Assembly: GCF_006151805.1 (NCBI RefSeq)
Contig: NZ_VDDA01000005.1
Span: 62,001-126,000, forward strand
Source: Methylobacterium terricola
GTDB taxonomy: Bacteria; Pseudomonadota; Alphaproteobacteria; Rhizobiales; Beijerinckiaceae
Reading direction: 5' to 3'
Length of the DNA: 64,000 nt
Of this stretch, positions 26,664 through 34,409 are shown piece by piece. The notes beneath the pieces are model-generated. The model made no database searches, was not told the origin of the DNA, and saw only the letters and a program-made list of their open reading frames with translations. How positions within the stretch are numbered: position 1 is the first letter of the stretch; each line of letters starts with the position of its first letter. A program made the position numbers and the translations under genes.

Positions 26664-27425
26664 ATGACCTGCCGCGTTCAGAGCCGCCATGGCAGCCCCT
26701 ACTTCCGGCGCATCGTCCCGAAGGCGCTGCGGCCCTTCATGTCGGCCCCGTGGACGGGCAAGTCGGCTTGGACAAAAAGTTTCGGCACGAAGGAGCAAGG
26801 CGAAGCCAAGCAGCACTTCGCCCGCCACCTGTCCGACTGTGAGGCGCACGTTGCGCTGGCTGAGAGAGCCATGCGCGGCAAGCCCATCAACGCGCCACGA
26901 AGCTCGCCTGCGCACCCCTCTGACGCCAAGATTGAGGCCGAGGTCTTGGCCGGTCTCCTCGCCGCGGACGAGCTGGAGCGGTCGGAGCTGGACCCGCGGC
27001 AGCATTCAGACCGCCGAGGAGCGGGCGCAGTAGCCCGACCTCGTGAAGCTGAAGCCCCGTGGGATGGACGAGGACGACCACTATGTGCTCGGCGGGGAGC
27101 TTGAGGTCCCCAGCACACTGCCTACTGGGAGGCGCTCGGGCGGGCCCCGAGATCGTGGATGGCGAGTGCCGGGCTTTCCTTCGCAAACACGGGCTGCTCC
27201 ATCGATCCCGTTTCCGACGCCTACCACGCGCCACGCTGAGGCAGCCGGGCGGCTGGACGCGGTGCCAGGCTTCAAGACCCTTTTGGCGCGGGCATGAAGC
27301 TCATCATCAACGAGCGGGGCGAGGAAGATCGGCAGGAGTTTGGCAACCAGGATCTCAAGTCCATCTTCGGCACGAGGGTCTTCCTGAGTGGCGAGCGGCC
27401 GAAAGGCGGTGGAGCGGATTTTTAG
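26664..27425 (+). pseudogene. Decayed integrase-like gene with DUF6538-type N-terminus
   Basis: The start encodes MTCRVQSRHGSPYFRRIVPKALRPFM and KSFGTKEQGEAKQHFARHLSD, the N-terminal arm of phage-type integrases. The frame then shifts several times: protein-like pieces appear in different frames (IIDGE.CRAFLRKHGLL-like near 27150, and KLIINERGEEDRQEFGNQDLKSIFGTRVFLSG near 27296-27425). No catalytic domain survives. It is convergent with the CRISPR array end and divergent from the intact integrase. Confidence 0.5.
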
Positions 27426-27453
27426 CTTTTCGATCGACTTCCCCCGAGACCCG

Positions 27454-27604
27454 GGGTCGATCCCCGCGTGGGCGGGGGAGCCGCCGATCATGGCCGGTGA
27501 AACCAAGCTCATCCGGGTCGATCCCCGCGTGGGCGGGGGAGCCCCGACCGCCGTGCAGGCGGACGGCGCCATGTGGGGTCGATCCCCACGTGGGCGGGGG
27601 AGCC
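27454..27604 (-). CRISPR. Type I-E CRISPR array, 3 repeats and 2 spacers
   Basis: Three 29-bp repeats lie at 27454-27482, 27515-27543 and 27576-27604, separated by two 32-bp spacers (27483-27514, 27544-27575), a strict 61-bp period. Read on the minus strand the core is CCCCGCCCACGCGGGGAT, closely matching the Escherichia coli type I-E repeat in its transcribed direction; so the array should be transcribed away from cas2, on the minus strand. The repeat nearest cas2 differs at one base (G to A on the + strand, at 27588). The array is very short for a complete cas set. Confidence 0.95.
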
Positions 27605-27651
27605 GCTGCCACGTAAGTAGCTGTTATTATTCACGATGTCAAAAAACGCCA
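27605..27651 (-). promoter_or_regulatory. CRISPR leader, short
   Basis: The 47 bases between the cas2 stop and the first repeat are AT-richer than the surroundings (runs like TTATTATTC and AAAAAA on the + strand). Their place between cas2 and the cas2-proximal repeat is that of the leader. If the leader is longer, it reaches into cas2. Confidence 0.5.
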
Positions 27652-27942
27652 TCAGCGGCGGACGAGAAGCGCGCCGTCGAGGTCCGCGAGAGTTCGCGGA
27701 GGAAGACCGAGCGTGCGCAGGCCAAGGCGCCCGGGAGCGGCGTCATCCTTCCACAGGATCACGATCGAGCCACCCGGCATTTCGGCCCACCATTCCGTCA
27801 GCACCGTCCAGACCCGTTCGCGCACGCCACGAGAGAGTTCGGCAGCGACAAAGACGCCCGGGGCTGCCTCTGGCATCACCGATGATAGGAATCCACGGAA
27901 GCGGTCAGCGACGTCCCGTGTCACCACCACTGTCATCGGCAT
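27652..27942 (-). CDS. cas2: CRISPR-associated endonuclease Cas2, type I-E
   Basis: The ATG at 27942 gives a 96-residue protein (MPMTVVVTRDVADRFRGFLSS), the normal Cas2e length and start; an upstream GTG at 27972 would add ten residues. The sequence VYVA/EL-like strand, RGVRERVWTVLTEWW and GSIVILWKDDA are type I-E Cas2 words. It forms the adaptation complex with Cas1 and supports spacer insertion next to the leader. Last gene of the cas operon. Confidence 0.92.
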   Translation of the reverse strand: MPMTVVVTRDVADRFRGFLSSVMPEAAPGVFVAAELSRGVRERVWTVLTEWWAEMPGGSIVILWKDDAAPGRLGLRTLGLPPRTLADLDGALLVRR

Positions 27943-28012
27943 GGGGCGTACGACTTCGAGAGGGATGAGCACGGCTCGGATGGGCCCGCCACGTGCCCCG
28001 TCGCTTCTCCCA

Positions 28013-28885
28013 TTACTTCGCCTCCTCCTCGAACAGGGTCTTGATGCGATCGATCATGGCCGGAATGACGCCATCGCGGCGCAGCCGCTCGGCGACCGTT
28101 CGGCGCGCCAGATGCTCGATCGGGTCGGTGAGGCGCTTCTCGTGCGCCTTCGCGGCCTTGAAGGCGCAGGGGACGGTGATCGTATCCCGGAAGAGGTCCG
28201 CGACGTCGAGCACGAAGCTCTGGCCCGAATCCTCGTGGATGAATCCGAGCTGCGGGATCGTCGCGGTCGCTGCGACGGCGATCGCGGCCGCCCCTTCCAC
28301 TGCCGAGGCGGCATGGTTGAGCGCCTGGTTCGGGATGTCGGCCGCGTTCGGGTTCTGACGGTCGTAACGGCGGCCCTGCCAGCGGATGCCATGGCGCTCC
28401 GCGGCCTGACGGTAGATCTCCTTCACGCGCGCGCCCTCGATGCCGCGCAGCACCGCGATGTCGCGATGCGGCAGGACCTCGCCGAGCCGCAGGGCGTACA
28501 TTCGGCGCGCCACCTTCATGCGATGGCCTGTGGCATCCGCCCAGGCCATCGCCTGCCGGCGTGCCAGCGCGGAGGTATCGGGCAGGAGCGGCTGGGCCGT
28601 GTAGAAGCGCACGCCGCCCTCCCCGATCGCGGCAAGGCCCGTATTGTGGCGCGCCAGGATACGCAGGGCATCGTGGCTCACCGTCGAGCCCGGCCCGAGC
28701 AGGACCATGGACAGTGCCTGATGCGGGATGCGGTAGTCGACGGCCTCGACCGTTTCGCTGCCGGCCGCGACGAAGCGCAGGCAGCCGTCCTCCACCGTGA
28801 GGGCGCCGCGGTCGAGCCAGACGAGACCGTGCCGGTCGGCGTGCGGCTGGCGTGCAGTCTCGAGCCCGAGGCGTCCCTTCAGCAT
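28013..28885 (-). CDS. cas1: CRISPR-associated endonuclease Cas1, type I-E
   Basis: This 290-residue Cas1e has the expected metal-binding residues in context: Glu in RGIEGARVKEIY, His in LGFIHEDSGQSF and Asp in VLDVADLFRD. The N-terminal beta domain begins RLGLETARQPHADRHGLVWLDRG. Together with Cas2 it inserts new spacers. It lies 4 bases downstream of cas6e. All catalytic residues are intact, so adaptation could work despite the tiny array. Confidence 0.95.
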   Translation of the reverse strand: MLKGRLGLETARQPHADRHGLVWLDRGALTVEDGCLRFVAAGSETVEAVDYRIPHQALSMVLLGPGSTVSHDALRILARHNTGLAAIGEGGVRFYTAQPLLPDTSALARRQAMAWADATGHRMKVARRMYALRLGEVLPHRDIAVLRGIEGARVKEIYRQAAERHGIRWQGRRYDRQNPNAADIPNQALNHAASAVEGAAAIAVAATATIPQLGFIHEDSGQSFVLDVADLFRDTITVPCAFKAAKAHEKRLTDPIEHLARRTVAERLRRDGVIPAMIDRIKTLFEEEAK

Positions 28886-28889
28886 GGTG

Positions 28890-29678
28890 CTACCCTGGCG
28901 GCTTGAGCAAAAGCATTCCGAACCCGAAGGCGCGGTGACGACCGATGCCGCGCGCGAGCAGGGCCGCGAAGGCTTCGGGGTCTCGGATGGCGAGCACCCC
29001 GGTCACGGTCGCATCCGGGTGGCCGGCGGCGCCCTTCATCGTCGCGCTCGGGGGAGGGATCTGCGTCAGGTGCCGGTCCCGGTCGCGGCGCAAGCTGCGG
29101 GTGAGGCGGAAGGTGTCGAGGCTCGCCCCCTCCAGCTCGGCGCCGCCGGCCGAGAAGTGGCGCGCCAGCCAGTCCCGGTAGACCTCGCTGCGACCGAACG
29201 GGGCCGGCTGTCCCTCGTAAGGGTCCAGGGCTGCCAGGTAGGCGTCCTGCTCACGCGTCCGGGTGCGGTCGCCGTCGCGGTCGCGGCGGACCGTCGGGCG
29301 GATGCGGGTGCGGAAGCCCAACCGCATCCCGGCCGGAAACCGGTCCGGCATGATCTTGGCCGCCAGCCCGCCGAGGCCCAGCACCTCGGCGACCTCCGGC
29401 TCCGCGAAGGCGGCGGCGTGCGCGCGCAGGTTCGCAACGTCCCCGGTGATGTAGCCGAGGAGCTGCGGGCCTGAGTCGGTCCCCGGCCGCTCGCGCCGGC
29501 GCGGGGGATCGACCAGCACGAAGGGTTTCGGGGCGTGCGCGCCGAAGGCGGCCGCGAGGATCGCGTGGAGCGCGTACCCGAGATCGTCCGGTCCGTGGGC
29601 CGCGACCAGCTTGCGGCGCTCGGCCCAGCGCAGGAGCGGACCCAGGGCGGGTCGCATCTGGAGGAGAGTCAGAGTCAT
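28890..29678 (-). CDS. cas6e: CRISPR pre-crRNA endoribonuclease Cas6e (CasE/Cse3)
   Basis: This is a 262-residue RAMP protein. The C-terminal glycine-rich loop GIGRHRAFGFGMLLL is the RAMP signature. It should cut each repeat at the base of its hairpin, leaving the 8-nt 5' handle on crRNAs. The start overlaps cas5e by 4 bases. Cas6e would also be expected to process the degenerate repeats at 34326-34409 if these are transcribed. Confidence 0.92.
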   Translation of the reverse strand: MTLTLLQMRPALGPLLRWAERRKLVAAHGPDDLGYALHAILAAAFGAHAPKPFVLVDPPRRRERPGTDSGPQLLGYITGDVANLRAHAAAFAEPEVAEVLGLGGLAAKIMPDRFPAGMRLGFRTRIRPTVRRDRDGDRTRTREQDAYLAALDPYEGQPAPFGRSEVYRDWLARHFSAGGAELEGASLDTFRLTRSLRRDRDRHLTQIPPPSATMKGAAGHPDATVTGVLAIRDPEAFAALLARGIGRHRAFGFGMLLLKPPG

Positions 29679-30421
29679 GCTGCTGCCCCCGGTCGCGGCA
29701 CGGCCCGCGCGATGGCCCGCACGCGCACGAGCCGGTGACCGCCATGAACGCCCGAGCGCCAGTTGCGCGCGTCGGTCACCGGGCGGACGTGATCGCCCGG
29801 CGCAGCCGGCTCGGATGCGGGCAGCATGATGCGCAGGGTCGGGTCGCTGTCCTCCGCCGGCGGCAGGAGGCCGAGCGCCGCCAGCAGGCTTTCCGCGTCG
29901 ACGATGCGGCGCTCGGCCCGCTCGTCGAGGAGCGGCCGCGACGGCAGGCAGGGCTTGCGGCCGAGGAAGAGCGGTCTTTCAGGCTGGAGCAGCGCGGTCA
30001 CGAGATCGTCGAGGGTCGGCGTCGCCTCGGAGGGGGTCAGCCGCAGGGCGACGGCGCAGGAGACGTCGCAATCGTAGTCGCGGCGGCGCAGATGCGGCCC
30101 GGCATAGCTGCCCGCCCCGCCGGCCCGGCCCTCCGGCCGCCCGCGGGTCGTCCAGCCGCGGTCGTCCTTGTCGAGCTGCACGGTCTGGAAGTCGGTGATG
30201 CGAGCGCCGGCGCGGTCGAGCCGGGCGGCGAAGACGAGGCGGTCCTGCAGGGCCTGGAGCCGCTCCGCTTCGCCGCGGCGGTAGCCGAGCGCGTTGGCGA
30301 GAAGCCCCGTCAGCAGCGAGGCGCCGGGAAAGTCCGCGAGCACGCCGCGGGCATCGACCACCTCGCCGCCGAAGGCGAGGAGCGGCGCTTCGAGGCGCAG
30401 GAGGAGGAAGCGCGGCATCAC
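29675..30421 (-). CDS. cas5e: Cascade subunit Cas5e (CasD)
   Basis: This 248-residue RAMP protein opens MPRFLLLRLEAPLLAFGGEVVDARGVLADFPGASLLTGLLANALG, a typical Cas5e N-terminus with the thumb-like segment following. It caps the 5' handle of the crRNA in Cascade. It is coupled on both sides by 4-base overlaps to cas7e and cas6e. Confidence 0.93.
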   Translation of the reverse strand: MMPRFLLLRLEAPLLAFGGEVVDARGVLADFPGASLLTGLLANALGYRRGEAERLQALQDRLVFAARLDRAGARITDFQTVQLDKDDRGWTTRGRPEGRAGGAGSYAGPHLRRRDYDCDVSCAVALRLTPSEATPTLDDLVTALLQPERPLFLGRKPCLPSRPLLDERAERRIVDAESLLAALGLLPPAEDSDPTLRIMLPASEPAAPGDHVRPVTDARNWRSGVHGGHRLVRVRAIARAVPRPGAAA

Positions 30422-31572
30422 TCCCCCTTCCCCGCGCGCACTTGCCCCGCGGCCCAGGCGGCGAGGCCGTCGAGGGTCGTTTGCTCGCCGAAGCCCGGCG
30501 CCTCGACTTGCGGAGCGGGCGCCTCGACCACCGAGAGGTGCGCGCGCTCCTCCTTTGTCCCGTAGGCGCCGTCGAACCGGGCGAGGCAGCCGGCCATGGC
30601 GGCCACGGCCTCCGCCGCCAGGTCGCCGTCGCGCCGCAGCGGCACGGCCTTGCGGAAAGCGCCGGCCAACGTGCGCGGCTGGTGCGATCCGGCCTCGACC
30701 AGCATCAGGTCGGCGTAGGCGTAAGGGGCGGTCGAGCCCTTCTTGGCGCCGGGGGAGACGGTGGCGATCAGGTGGACGAGGTGCTCGACGACCTTGGCGG
30801 CGAGGTCGGCGTCACCCGCGAGATTGGAGACCAGCAGCGGCACGTCGACCACCACGTAGCCGTAATAGAGGCCGGAGGTGAGTTCGGTGTCGAAGATGCC
30901 GCCGGAGCCGACCTCGCCGGCCGCGACCCGCAGGTCGTCGACGACCGTGAAGTAGTCGCTCTCGCTCTCCTGGGCGTGGACCGTGAAGGCGTGCGCGACG
31001 TGGATCGCCGCGTCGGTGTTGGCGTCGGGATCGGAGGTGACCATCCGGCCGAACAGGGCGGCCTCCAGGCCGGCGGCGAGTTTTCCGGCGCTCGCCAGCA
31101 TGGCGGCGAGGTTCGCCTTGCCGGTGCCCTTGGCGAGCCGCGCGTCGATCTCGGCCTCGGCCGACTTGGCGTCCTTGGCGGCAGCCGCCTCGGCCCCGAT
31201 CCGGGCCAGGTAGTCGATCTCGGGCCGGCCGAGGAGGAGGGCCTGCCGGTCGGGGATCTTGGCGCTGTTCTTGCCGTAGAGGTGCTTCACCAGGGCGGCG
31301 CCGACCGCCTCGACGACCTCGGGCGCACCGGACATCTCGGGCAGGATGCATCGCTCGACGATCTCGCGCGAACGGACGCCCATCGGCGCGCCGATCCCCT
31401 TGAGCGCCCAGGCATCCTCGGCGAGGCGCCAATGCCGCTTCAGGCTCTGCGACGACACCCGCGTGCGCACCGCGCCGCCATAGGGCAGCCGCTTGGCAAG
31501 GCCGGCATCGTCCCGGTTCAGCAGCACGGCCGGGTAGGAGGCGAGGCTGTGGATCTGCAGGAAGCGGGTCAC
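30418..31572 (-). CDS. cas7e: Cascade backbone subunit Cas7e (CasC/Cse4)
   Basis: The GTG at 31572 starts VTRFLQIHSLASYPAVLLNRDDAGLAKRLPYGGAVRTRVSSQSLKRHWR, the well-known Cse4 opening, and overlaps the cse2 stop as GTGA; the frame extends upstream but without homologous sequence. The 384-residue protein would form the six-subunit crRNA-binding filament. In such filaments every sixth guide base is flipped out, which matters for reading the pseudo-spacer at 34355-34380. Confidence 0.95.
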   Translation of the reverse strand: MTRFLQIHSLASYPAVLLNRDDAGLAKRLPYGGAVRTRVSSQSLKRHWRLAEDAWALKGIGAPMGVRSREIVERCILPEMSGAPEVVEAVGAALVKHLYGKNSAKIPDRQALLLGRPEIDYLARIGAEAAAAKDAKSAEAEIDARLAKGTGKANLAAMLASAGKLAAGLEAALFGRMVTSDPDANTDAAIHVAHAFTVHAQESESDYFTVVDDLRVAAGEVGSGGIFDTELTSGLYYGYVVVDVPLLVSNLAGDADLAAKVVEHLVHLIATVSPGAKKGSTAPYAYADLMLVEAGSHQPRTLAGAFRKAVPLRRDGDLAAEAVAAMAGCLARFDGAYGTKEERAHLSVVEAPAPQVEAPGFGEQTTLDGLAAWAAGQVRAGKGE

Positions 31573-32231
31573 GCGGTCTCTCCGGGGGACGAGGATGAGG
31601 GGGCAGTGTCGGATTCGGCGGTGGCCTCGGCCCGGTAGTAGCCGCGGGCGATGCGGTGGCGGACGGACTGGGCCCACTCGTCCTCGGGATAGCGGGCCGA
31701 GGCGACGAGGTCGGCGACGGCGAGCACCGGCAGCCGCTTGCCCGCGGAGACGAGGAACCGGACGGTGCGGGGCAGCGCGACCCGCAGGTCGTCGGCGGTC
31801 GCGTCGAGCAGGATCGAGAAGCGGCGCTCGCTCAACCCGGCCTCGAACAGGGCGCGGCCGAGCTGGCGTTGTGCGTGGCGCGACCGCTCGGCCCAGAACC
31901 GCCCCCGCGCCTCGGCGTCCGTCTCGGGCGGCTCGTCCTCGCGGCGTGGGAAGGACAGGTGGTCGGGCGCGGCGAGCGCGAGCGCGTGGATGACGAGCGC
32001 CCAGGCCGGAAAGCCGGCCTCCCCCACCTCCGTCTCGAAAGTGTGCCGGGCCAGCAGCCGATGCAGGGTCGGCTCGGCGAGCGCCCCGCTCGGATCGAGC
32101 CGCCGCAGCTCGGCCAGAGGGCCGGCGCCGAAGCGGTCCTCGTGCGTCAGCGGGGCGGCAATCCGGGCGGCGATCTCGGCGATGCGGCGGGGCGGCGGGT
32201 CTCCTCCGGCGGGATCAGGCTGCGTCGTCAC
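31569..32231 (-). CDS. cse2: Cascade small subunit Cse2 (CasB)
   Basis: The start is placed at the GTG at 32231, which overlaps the cse1 end by 17 bases; an open frame continues upstream inside cse1 but lacks family sequence. The 220-residue helical protein contains LRRLDPSGALAEPTLHRLLARH and RFSILLDATADDLRVALPRTVRFL, typical of Cse2. It bridges the Cascade backbone and stabilises the R-loop. Confidence 0.9.
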   Translation of the reverse strand: MTTQPDPAGGDPPPRRIAEIAARIAAPLTHEDRFGAGPLAELRRLDPSGALAEPTLHRLLARHTFETEVGEAGFPAWALVIHALALAAPDHLSFPRREDEPPETDAEARGRFWAERSRHAQRQLGRALFEAGLSERRFSILLDATADDLRVALPRTVRFLVSAGKRLPVLAVADLVASARYPEDEWAQSVRHRIARGYYRAEATAESDTAPSSSSPGETA

Positions 32232-33783
32232 GCTTCGGCTCCGGGAAGAATTGCGGCAGGTCGGTCTTCGGGTTGCGCGCGCCAGCCCAGAATACCGCTT
32301 CGGCCCGGACCAGCGCACGCCAGCGCCGCCCCACCGCCTTCGACAGGCCGGCATCGGCTTCCTTGAGGAGGTGCCGGGCGACCTCGCGCACGAGGCGCTG
32401 CACCCAGGCCTTGCGGACGGCCTCGGGATCGGCCTCCGGCTCGAACTCGGCCCAGAGATCCTCGAAAAACGAGACGTCCACCGCGCGGTCGAACCGCGTA
32501 AGGAGGTCCCGCGCGCGGGCATTCGCGCCCTTGTCCTGGTAATCGACCGTCTCGGGCCCGTTCTGGAACAGGGCGAGCAAGGCCGGCTTCAGGACGCGGT
32601 TCTGGATCTCGGCGGCGAGGGTCACCCGCTCGGTCGCGGCGTGCCCGATGGCGTCGGCGGCGCGGTTGCGCATCGCCCGGTAGACGGTGCGGCTGATCGG
32701 GATGTCCCGCTCGTGCAGGCCCTCGGTCTTGCCCTGTCCCCGGGTCAGCGCCCGCGCCCGGATGACGAGGCCCTCCTCGGCGTCGGTGGGCACCATCTCG
32801 GCGAGGAAGGGCAGCACGTGTCCGTCCCGCCCGAAGAGCAGCCGCACCATGCGCCGGTAATGGAAGCCCCCGGCATCGACGGTGAGGATCTTGATCCCGT
32901 CCTTGTCGGAGACCATCGGCGCCCAGGGGTCGCCGGGGGCGCCGCCCGGGATCGGGACGATGCGCGGCACCTTCGAGCCCCCGGCCCGCGCGGCGATCCG
33001 GCCGCCCTCGTCCACGAGCCGGACCCGCCGGCAGATCTCGATGTAGAGCGGGTCGAGTTCAGATGGTTGCAGCGAGGTCGCGCCGTCCCACGGGTGCAGC
33101 CAGACGAGCCCGAGGCCGCCTTCGGCCGCGTAGACGGGTGGGACGTCGTCGGTCCTGCGGCGCGCGACCAGGGCCTCGACGTCGCGCCGGACTGGCGAGA
33201 CCGGGCCGGTCGTTGGCACGACACTGAAGGCCGGCCGGTTGGCAAAGCCCCCATTCATCCGGGAAATCCCGTAATTGCCCGCGCCGAGGAAGCCTTCGGT
33301 GGTCTGCAAGGCCACGAGGGCGAACAACCAGTCGTCCGGCTCCACCGCCATCATCACCTCGCTCTTGAGGTCGTGGTTCTTCGAGGTGACCAGCATGTCG
33401 AGCGCGTCCGGCGTCGGGACGGCATTCTTCAGGTTCGTCAGCCCGCCTGGAATCGGCGGTTGCAGCAACGCCGGCTTGTCCGGTGGAGCGACGAGGCACC
33501 AGGGTTCGTCGTTCGGGAAGTCGGGGGTGAGCCCGCGCAGCAGGCCACACCACGTTTCCTCGTCCTCCGGCATCGCCTCGCGTCCGGCGCGGATAAGCGC
33601 GAGGGCGCCGAGTTGCACCAGGAAGGCGTGCCAGGCGTGGCGTTGGTGCGGACGAAGGGCTGGGAAGGCGGAGATGTCGTTTTGGGCGAGGCTTGTGAGA
33701 ACGCCTGGTAGCGTCTTTGTTTCGCTGCCATATACAGAAGTCACCCGAATCATTTTTTTAGAAATCGCATTGACGCTTAACAT
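32215..33783 (-). CDS. cse1: Cascade large subunit Cse1 (CasA/Cas8e)
   Basis: This is a protein of 522 residues from the ATG at 33783, or 512 from the ATG at 33753 (MIRVTSVYGSETKTLPGVLTSLAQNDISAFPALRPHQRHAWHAFLVQL). Neither start has a clear ribosome site; the promoter at 33821-33848 fits either. The segment FPALRPHQRHAWHAFLVQLGALAL and the later TFG/GGF-type loops are characteristic of Cse1, which reads the PAM and recruits Cas3. First gene of the Cascade operon. Confidence 0.93.
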   Translation of the reverse strand: MLSVNAISKKMIRVTSVYGSETKTLPGVLTSLAQNDISAFPALRPHQRHAWHAFLVQLGALALIRAGREAMPEDEETWCGLLRGLTPDFPNDEPWCLVAPPDKPALLQPPIPGGLTNLKNAVPTPDALDMLVTSKNHDLKSEVMMAVEPDDWLFALVALQTTEGFLGAGNYGISRMNGGFANRPAFSVVPTTGPVSPVRRDVEALVARRRTDDVPPVYAAEGGLGLVWLHPWDGATSLQPSELDPLYIEICRRVRLVDEGGRIAARAGGSKVPRIVPIPGGAPGDPWAPMVSDKDGIKILTVDAGGFHYRRMVRLLFGRDGHVLPFLAEMVPTDAEEGLVIRARALTRGQGKTEGLHERDIPISRTVYRAMRNRAADAIGHAATERVTLAAEIQNRVLKPALLALFQNGPETVDYQDKGANARARDLLTRFDRAVDVSFFEDLWAEFEPEADPEAVRKAWVQRLVREVARHLLKEADAGLSKAVGRRWRALVRAEAVFWAGARNPKTDLPQFFPEPKRDDAA

Positions 33784-33820
33784 CGCAAGCCCGGCCGGAT
33801 ATAATGTGATGTATGAGATC

Positions 33821-33848
33821 TTTATATTTCATTTTTACATGATGTCAA
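33821..33848 (-). promoter_or_regulatory. Promoter of the Cascade (cse1) operon
   Basis: On the minus strand, TTGACA at 33848-33843 is followed after 16 bases by TATAAA at 33826-33821. The -35 is a perfect consensus and the -10 matches at five of six positions. Transcription would begin near 33814, about 30 bases before the first cse1 ATG. Confidence 0.65.
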
Positions 33849-34325
33849 ACCCCATAAATGTGGAGATTTGTGTTGACTTCATTACCTTTGATGCCAAAAT
33901 CCAGCTAATCCGCATTGGAGGCAATTTAAGTTAGTCTATGAAGGTGTGAGCCTTGCGGCAGAGTGGGAGGCTTTGTCGGCTCCGTCCTCCTACACCGTAT
34001 GCGTCAGCCGCTCGCTCGATCATACAAGATAACTAGCTTGCGTGATTTAGCGACAGTAAATAATGCTTGACCGTAAAGCGCGTAATGGGTATCGCTATCA
34101 GGCGTAGGACGGCAACACATGCTGAGCCCGTTTCAGAATCCTTTCGCTCCAACCCGACAAGAGCGGCGCGCCCTTCGACGTGGCGTTGTAATTTTAAAGC
34201 GGTTCCTTCAAACGCGCCACCAAATCCGGTGTAACTTGCCATTCCCGAACGTGCGCCGGATTGGCCCCGGTTTGGACACTCCGCGACCAGAGCACTGGCA
34301 TTACAAGACTTTCGTTGATACATAG
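33849..34325. other. Intergenic region between cse1 promoter and pseudo-array; possible small RNA/toxin locus
   Basis: No gene with known homology is seen. The + strand has a promoter-like pair TTGACC (34067-34072) and TATCGC (34090-34095) with a 17-base gap. It also has two short frames: 34085-34234 (49 codons, AGG at codons 6 and 8) and 34119-34325 (68 codons, AGGA 9 bases before its ATG). A 96-codon minus-strand frame (34033-34323) also exists. In CreTA modules a tiny toxin gene lies in this position, so these are candidates only. Confidence 0.35.
34034..34059 (+). promoter_or_regulatory. Predicted Cascade target site for the pseudo-spacer
   Basis: This site matches the pseudo-spacer 34355-34380 at 21 of 26 positions in the same orientation; the mismatches are at guide positions 6, 12, 14, 21 and 25. 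Positions 1-5, 7 and 8, the type I-E seed, are identical. The three bases before it are AAC (34031-34033), which fits an AA-type PAM plus the last repeat base. It lies next to promoter-like sequence on both strands (TTGACC at 34067 on +, TATCTT at 34031-34026 on -). Confidence 0.7.
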
Positions 34326-34409
34326 CACGTCTCCGCCTTGTCGGAGATGGCCCCTAGCTCGCGTGTTGTAGCGAGAGTTAGATTCCCCCGCCCACGCGGG
34401 GATCACGCG
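34326..34409 (+). ncRNA. Degenerate two-repeat mini-CRISPR, probable crRNA-like regulatory RNA (CreA/CreR type)
   Basis: Pseudo-repeat 1 (34326-34354) matches the 29-bp array repeat at 17 positions. Its hairpin is kept by a compensatory change: CTCCG at 34331-34335 pairs with CGGAG at 34342-34346. Pseudo-repeat 2 (34381-34409) matches at 23 of 29, including 21 in a row. Between them is a 26-base pseudo-spacer. The orientation is that of transcription on the + strand, opposite to cas3, cse1 and the main array. The last bases of pseudo-repeat 2 overlap the cas3 stop codon. The guide would direct Cascade to 34034-34059. Expression is inferred; no firm promoter was found. Confidence 0.7.

Noticed and set aside
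28890..30421. Several long + strand frames across cas6e and cas5e
   Set aside because: All are antisense shadows of the RAMP genes, which have clear motifs and 4-base overlaps.
33821..33848. cse1 promoter as the direct target of the pseudo-spacer
   Set aside because: No match to the pseudo-spacer is found in or near this promoter; the matching site is about 190 bp upstream, so direct autorepression of cse1 is less likely, although not excluded.
34381..34409. Start of a second normal CRISPR array
   Set aside because: Only one good repeat is present, its neighbour is strongly diverged, the spacing is 55 rather than 61 bp, and the far side is cas3 coding sequence.
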